Assembly: GCA_039026975.1 (NCBI GenBank)
Contig: JBCCLI010000205.1
Coordinates: 1 to 11,305 of the forward strand
From: JBCBKZ01 sp039026975
Lineage (GTDB): Bacteria > Bacteroidota > Bacteroidia > J057
Direction: 5' to 3'
Length of the DNA: 11,305 nucleotides
Below, one piece after another: positions 7,696 to 11,305 of this stretch. The translations under genes were made by a program, and so were the position numbers. The notes beneath the pieces were generated by a model that worked only from the letters and a program-made list of their open reading frames with translations, was not told the origin of the DNA and did not search any database. Position 1 is the first letter of the stretch; each line of letters begins with the position of its first letter.

Positions 7696-7812
7696 GTATC
7701 TACTTCTTTTCAAAAAATCTTCACTCCCTTTATGAATATAAGACATTTCCAAACATCAGACTATTTCCCTTTCCCTTATGCTGGAATGAATTCAATTCCC
7801 TATTTTCATTCG
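7696..7812. promoter_or_regulatory. Divergent intergenic region between the PKS III and UbiA genes
   Basis: This 117-bp region must hold the control signals of both genes if the starts at 7695 and 7813 are right. On the minus strand GATGTTTG (7750-7757) matches the TAnnTTTG -7 element except at its first base, and would give a PKS leader of about 48 bases; no good TTG -33 partner is found. No clear element is seen for the UbiA gene, whose best match is TATTTTCA just before its start. No strong operator palindrome was recognised. Confidence 0.35.
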
Positions 7813-8727
7813 ATGGAACAGGAACAGGTACATGTATGGCAAAAATGGAAAGATGCATTCATCCTTTTGAGAATTCCATTCTCTATATATTTAATGCCTA
7901 TTTTCTGGTTTTCCCTAAGTGAGTCTCATCCTTTTCACGTATCAGATGCGCTCAAAGTATTCCTCATCATTCATCTTTTTCTGTATCCTGCCAGTAATGG
8001 CTATAACTCCTATTTTGATAGAGATGAAGAAAGTATAGGTGGACTTAGTAAACCACCAAAAGTTTCTACTAAGCTATTTTACCTCGTCTCTCTTTGGGAT
8101 ATACTCACCCTAACTCTATCCCTTACCATTTCCTTTCCTTTTTTCTTCATGATATTAGGATACAAGCTCATTTCTAAAGCATATAGCTATCCTCCTATCA
8201 GACTGAAGAAATTTCCCCTTTTAAGCACCCTTAGTGTAACGGCGTTTCAGGGTGCATTCACTTTCCTTATGGTACAAGTGGGCCTCTATAAATCTTGGAA
8301 CCTCATATGGGAATCTGTTAATATGCAGTTTGCCCTCATAAGTACCTTATTTCTACTGGGTAGTTATCCCCTCACCCAGGTGTACCAGCACAAGGAAGAT
8401 GGGCAGAGAGGAGACAGAACCCTCAGTCTTTCTCTGGGGATCAGAGGCACCTTTATTTTCTCTGGTATTTTTTTGACCCTTTCCACGGCCTATATGCTTG
8501 GACTTTTTGCCATGGAAGCTAACTACTGGAAAATTATTAGCTTCCTTGTCCTCAGTGTCCCCATAAGCTTCTTTTTCCTATCTTGGGCTAGAAAGGTATG
8601 GAAGAATACTGCTTTTGCAGATCATCTACATGCCATGAGAATGAACCAGATTTCCTCTTTATGCTTCAGCAGCATTTTCATTCTCATTATTTTGATAGAG
8701 TGGCAAACTACCACTAGCTGGTGGTAA
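7813..8727 (+). CDS. UbiA-type prenyltransferase
   Basis: A polytopic inner-membrane protein of the UbiA superfamily, which transfers an isoprenyl group onto an aromatic or other acceptor. The start used is the ATG at 7813 (304 residues, near the family norm of ~290-310). The frame extends back to 7642, but that part overlaps the PKS gene antisense and lacks family-like sequence; an ATG at 7786 is a weaker option. Motif 1 is SNGYNSYFDRDEES (61-74), a variant of NDxxDxxxD with N62, N65, D69 and D71. Motif 2 is YQHKEDGQRGDRTLSLSLG (191-209), with D196 and D201. About eight hydrophobic segments are visible. It is divergent from the PKS and lies 15 bp before the YhhN gene. Prenylation of the PKS product is attractive but inferred; a quinone or other lipid acceptor is possible. 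Confidence 0.85.
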   Translation: MEQEQVHVWQKWKDAFILLRIPFSIYLMPIFWFSLSESHPFHVSDALKVFLIIHLFLYPASNGYNSYFDRDEESIGGLSKPPKVSTKLFYLVSLWDILTLTLSLTISFPFFFMILGYKLISKAYSYPPIRLKKFPLLSTLSVTAFQGAFTFLMVQVGLYKSWNLIWESVNMQFALISTLFLLGSYPLTQVYQHKEDGQRGDRTLSLSLGIRGTFIFSGIFLTLSTAYMLGLFAMEANYWKIISFLVLSVPISFFFLSWARKVWKNTAFADHLHAMRMNQISSLCFSSIFILIILIEWQTTTSWW

Positions 8728-8742
8728 GCGTCCTCCTAAGCA

Positions 8743-9483
8743 ATGCCTATGACATTATCTTTATTCCAGAAGAGATTTACCCTTTTTTACGTTCTCATAG
8801 GCTTGGTAGACTTGATGGCTATTCTACTACAGGATACTCTTCCGTACCTGAGATTCTTTACTAAGCCCCTCATTACACTTTCCTTGCTAGTCATTTATCT
8901 CCTCTCCCTCTGGAAGTATCAGCGGAAAGCCCAAATTGCTATGTTTGTGGCTATTATAGGGTCTCTTCTGGGAGATGTATTCCTTTTATTTGAAGGACCT
9001 ACAGCATTTATGCTTGGCTTAGGGTCATTTCTGGTCGCACATCTGGGCTACATATTTATTTTCATTAGAGACCAACAGCTAACTACTCCTGAGAAAAAAC
9101 CCTTACTTCAGAGGCATCCCTGGCTTTTCATTCCATTCCTACTTTATGGCGCTATGCTTTTGTATTTCCTATGGCCAGGACTAGCCGGCATGAAAGTTCC
9201 TGTAATTATTTACGCGTTTACGATCACTGCCATGGGGGTAACAGCCCTAAACCGTTGGCGGTATGTTCCTTCCATGAGTTTTGGGTGGGTGATGACCGGA
9301 GCATTATTATTTATCATTTCTGATAGCTTCATAGCCATCAGTAAATTCTTTTTACCCTTTCCTCTCTCAGGATTCTGGATCATGCTGACATATCTAGTGG
9401 CTCAATACAGCCTCATTATGGGTATTATTATCCAGTATAGAGACTGGACTATGAGTCAGCAAAAAGAGGTAGCCGCTACCTGA
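8743..9483 (+). CDS. YhhN/TMEM86 family lysoplasmalogenase-like membrane protein
   Basis: A 246-residue integral membrane protein with about eight helices. The YhhN/TMEM86 family hydrolyses, in characterised members, the vinyl-ether bond of lysoplasmalogens. Conserved positions seen are KP (41-42) at the start of helix 2, GSLLGDVFLLFE (73-84) with the G-D pair at 77-78, GLGSFLVAHLGYIFIF (92-107) with His100, GALLFIISDSFIAISKF (186-202) with Ser193-Asp194 and Lys201, and TYLVAQYSLIMG (216-227). All the family's polar intramembrane residues that I can recall are present, so it should be active. It starts 15 bp after the UbiA stop, so the two are probably co-transcribed. Plasmalogens are not a standard lipid in aerobic Bacteroidota, so the true substrate may be another ether lipid. 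Its stop is 1 bp from that of the converging cupin gene. Confidence 0.87.
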   Translation: MPMTLSLFQKRFTLFYVLIGLVDLMAILLQDTLPYLRFFTKPLITLSLLVIYLLSLWKYQRKAQIAMFVAIIGSLLGDVFLLFEGPTAFMLGLGSFLVAHLGYIFIFIRDQQLTTPEKKPLLQRHPWLFIPFLLYGAMLLYFLWPGLAGMKVPVIIYAFTITAMGVTALNRWRYVPSMSFGWVMTGALLFIISDSFIAISKFFLPFPLSGFWIMLTYLVAQYSLIMGIIIQYRDWTMSQQKEVAAT

Positions 9484-9484
9484 C

Positions 9485-9982
9485 TTATAATCTGGTAAAG
9501 CGGGTAATTAATTGTTCATGCTGAGGGAAACTTGCGATAAGCGCTGCTCTATCAGCCAGCTCAAAGTCTTCAAAAGAGAAGCCCGGCGCTACGGTACACC
9601 CCACTAACCCGTACTTCTTTTCCAGAATCTCAGCCGCAAACCAGTGGTTGTGAGGGATGAGCCCTTGGAAGTATTGGCCTTTTTCTAAGTTCTCGCCTAC
9701 ATCTATGTGAGTATAACGCCCCTCTGAGCTGATTAGGTGAATCCTAATAGCTGATCCATAATAGAAATGCCATATTTCATCAGACTTCAGCCTGTGGAAA
9801 GAAGAGAAATTCTCCTCCGTCAATAAGAAGTAAATACTGGTAGAAAAGACTCTACTCCCATTATACCTCCCTGGCAGTCCTTGAACATATTCTTCTGAAG
9901 ACTTATACACCTGCTTATAGTAGCCCCCTTCAGGATGTGGTTTTAAGGCTAATCTACTAATCCAGTAAGCTGCTTTTTTCAT
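9485..9982 (-). CDS. Cupin superfamily protein, DUF985/cupin_5 (YML079w-like)
   Basis: A 165-residue cytoplasmic single-domain cupin of the DUF985 family, whose structural prototype is yeast YML079w. Family signatures run in order: LKPHPEGGYYKQVY (13-26), SRVFSTSIYFLLTEENFSSFHRLKSDEIWHFYYG (43-76), IPHNHWFAAE (109-118) and GCTVAPGFSFEDFELAD (128-144). The histidine/glutamate set on the barrel would form the metal or ligand site. The biochemical role of the family is not established; sugar-nucleotide epimerase-like or metal-dependent activity has been suggested from the fold. The ATG at 9980-9982 gives MKKAAYWISRLALKPHPEGGYY, normal for the family. It is convergent with the YhhN gene and divergent from the helicase, and probably transcribed alone. 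A weak -7-like TATCTTTA lies at 10003-10010 on the same strand. Confidence 0.9.
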   Translation of the reverse strand: MKKAAYWISRLALKPHPEGGYYKQVYKSSEEYVQGLPGRYNGSRVFSTSIYFLLTEENFSSFHRLKSDEIWHFYYGSAIRIHLISSEGRYTHIDVGENLEKGQYFQGLIPHNHWFAAEILEKKYGLVGCTVAPGFSFEDFELADRAALIASFPQHEQLITRFTRL

Positions 9983-10087
9983 GAAAAATGATGGTTTTGT
10001 GATAAAGATACTGATTAGCCTAGCTGATACGCTGGTTCTGTGGAGAAAAAGCTTGTAGTTTTACAGCTCAACGTAATTGAGAGGAGT

Positions 10088-11305
10088 ATGCCTGCTTCGA
10101 AAAAGGGATTCTATAAATATGATTTACATGACCGGGTACTTTCAGCCTTACCTTCTCTAGGATATAAAAAGCCTACAGAGGTCCAGGAGAAAGTTCTCAC
10201 CTTATTTCTACAAGGGTATAACCTAATAGTAGAAGCACCCACCGGTACGGGAAAGACAGCAGCTTATGGCCTCCCTTTAATCAGTAAGCTGGATCTATTA
10301 AAGAAAAAGACCCAAGCCCTTATCCTGGTCCCTTCCCGGGAGCTCGCCTTCCAGGTGTCCGCTGCCTTGAGCTCTTTTTTTGAAGGAGAGGTATTAAAAG
10401 TAGAGATGCTGGTGGGAGGAGTACCCGTCCAACAAAGTTTTCAAACCATCAAAAAAGAACCACATATCTTAGTTGCTGTGCCGGGTAGGCTAAGAGATGT
10501 CATGGCACACTATCAGTGGGACTATCTATGGAGGGATATTAAATTTCTCATTATAGATGAAGGGGATAAGCTCTTGGAAACAGCTTTCCAGCGGGATTTT
10601 GATTTACTGAGAATGCACATAAGATCCACTGCCCAATACGGCTTTTTCTCTGCTACTATTTCCCATGACAGTGAAGCCTTAATCAGGGAAAGGATCTCAC
10701 CCATCAAGACCATTCGGCTGAGTCCCAAACAAATGCTGCGGAATATCAGCTTTTACCTTACTATGGTGGAGAAAGGGAAACGAGAGCCCTATCTATCTTC
10801 CCTTCTATCTATCAAAGAAATCCCTCAGGCCCTAATATTTTGTGGAAAAAGAGAAGAAATTTATGCAGTTACCGGCTACCTGAGAAACCAGGGGTTGAAG
10901 GCTGAATCGTACTTTGGATCATTAGACCAAATAGAACGAAAAAATATACTTAGCCGCTTCCAGCAAGGACATATAGACTATTTAGTCGCCTCTGATCTAG
11001 CTGCCAGAGGATTAGATATAGCAGACCTTCCTGCTGTCATAAATCTTTCCATTCCAGAGGAGTTTGATTACTACTTGCACAGAGTAGGGAGAACAGGAAG
11101 AGCGGGGAAATCTGGAGAAGTTTATAATCTGGTATCCAGTGAACAGGAACAATACTTTTTGCTCAATCATCATAGCCTAATCAGCATCAGGCCTACTGTA
11201 TTGGAAATTTCTGTTAGCGCTGAGCCTACCCTTTCTGATACCCAGCATAAGTGGATGAAGTACCACTTCTCCCGTGGGAAAAAGGACAAAATCAGGAAAG
11301 GAGAC
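10088..11305 (+). CDS. DEAD-box RNA helicase with variant DEGD motif, C-terminus cut
   Basis: An ATP-dependent RNA helicase, open for 406 codons from the ATG at 10088 to the window end. All core motifs are in order: Q motif (GYKKPTEVQ, 25-33), I APTGTGKT (50-57), Ia PSRELA (82-87), GG (110-111), Ib VPGR (131-134), II DEGD (157-160), III SAT (188-190), IV LIFCGK (249-254), V ARGLDI (306-311) and VI HRVGRTGR (331-338). Motif II has Gly in place of Ala; the ATP/Mg-contacting Asp-Glu and final Asp are intact, so activity is likely. The last residues, SRGKKDKIRKGD, resemble the start of a DbpA-type C-terminal RNA-binding domain, suggesting a full length of about 440-450 and a role in ribosome assembly (inference). 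AGGAG at 10082-10086 is too close to this ATG to be a normal ribosome site; a GTG at 10040 would add 16 residues. The gene is divergent from the cupin gene. Confidence 0.93.
   Translation, partial: MPASKKGFYKYDLHDRVLSALPSLGYKKPTEVQEKVLTLFLQGYNLIVEAPTGTGKTAAYGLPLISKLDLLKKKTQALILVPSRELAFQVSAALSSFFEGEVLKVEMLVGGVPVQQSFQTIKKEPHILVAVPGRLRDVMAHYQWDYLWRDIKFLIIDEGDKLLETAFQRDFDLLRMHIRSTAQYGFFSATISHDSEALIRERISPIKTIRLSPKQMLRNISFYLTMVEKGKREPYLSSLLSIKEIPQALIFCGKREEIYAVTGYLRNQGLKAESYFGSLDQIERKNILSRFQQGHIDYLVASDLAARGLDIADLPAVINLSIPEEFDYYLHRVGRTGRAGKSGEVYNLVSSEQEQYFLLNHHSLISIRPTVLEISVSAEPTLSDTQHKWMKYHFSRGKKDKIRKGD

Noticed and set aside
7696..7752. Upstream extension of the PKS frame from a TTG
   Set aside because: MSYVIALGTSVP at 7695 is the normal N-terminus of the family; the extension is not family-like and takes up most of the likely promoter.
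7642..7812. Upstream extension of the UbiA open frame
   Set aside because: The 57 extra residues overlap the PKS gene antisense, lack membrane or family character, and would give an over-long protein; the ATG at 7813 fits the family length.
10056..10063. TAGTTTTA as a -7 element for the helicase gene
   Set aside because: One mismatch to TAnnTTTG and no TTG at the expected distance; too weak to list as a promoter.
10522..10728. 68-codon open frame on the minus strand
   Set aside because: Antisense to helicase motifs II and III, which are plainly coding on the plus strand.

Overview
The window looks like chromosomal DNA from a Bacteroidota bacterium, most likely an aerobic environmental member of the Cytophagales type; the genus cannot be fixed from sequence alone. 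The clues are a TPR + PD40 propeller + carboxypeptidase-regulatory-like + OmpA protein of the PorE type, a deacetylase of the Bacteroidota-specific kind paired with a FemAB/GNAT-like transferase, a Upp ending in DAGDLAFG, a TTG-N20-TATGTTTG promoter of the Bacteroidota sigma type, and gene starts that mostly lack Shine-Dalgarno sequences. No mobile element, CRISPR array, tRNA or rRNA was seen. Coding is dense; the longest gap (6347-6576, 230 bp) holds one clear terminator and nothing else recognised.

Left block (1-3416, all minus strand). A tightly packed unit reads leftward: a polysaccharide-deacetylase-like protein, a FemAB/GNAT-like acyltransferase (stop and start codons abut) and uracil phosphoribosyltransferase upp (16-nt overlap). 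After a 166-bp gap comes a small membrane protein cut by the window edge. The first two genes probably cooperate on cell-surface glycan or peptidoglycan; upp salvages uracil.

Middle block (3457-6411, plus strand). An MlaE-type ABC permease without a neighbouring ATPase or MCE gene is followed by the large PorE-like envelope protein. The latter has its own promoter in the intergenic gap and ends at an intrinsic terminator.

Right block (6577-11305). A type III polyketide synthase (minus) is divergent from a UbiA-type prenyltransferase (plus), which is followed after 15 bp by a YhhN/TMEM86 lysoplasmalogenase-like membrane protein. This is the part most like a secondary-metabolite or specialised-lipid locus. 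A cupin DUF985 protein converges on it with a 1-bp gap, and a DEAD-box RNA helicase with a variant DEGD motif, divergent from the cupin, runs off the right edge.

No wholly unprecedented system is evident. The most promising lead is the PKS III / UbiA / YhhN set as a compact route to a prenylated polyketide or modified lipid. Several start codons are reassigned here: 7695 for the PKS, 7813 for UbiA and 4319 for the OmpA-family protein.
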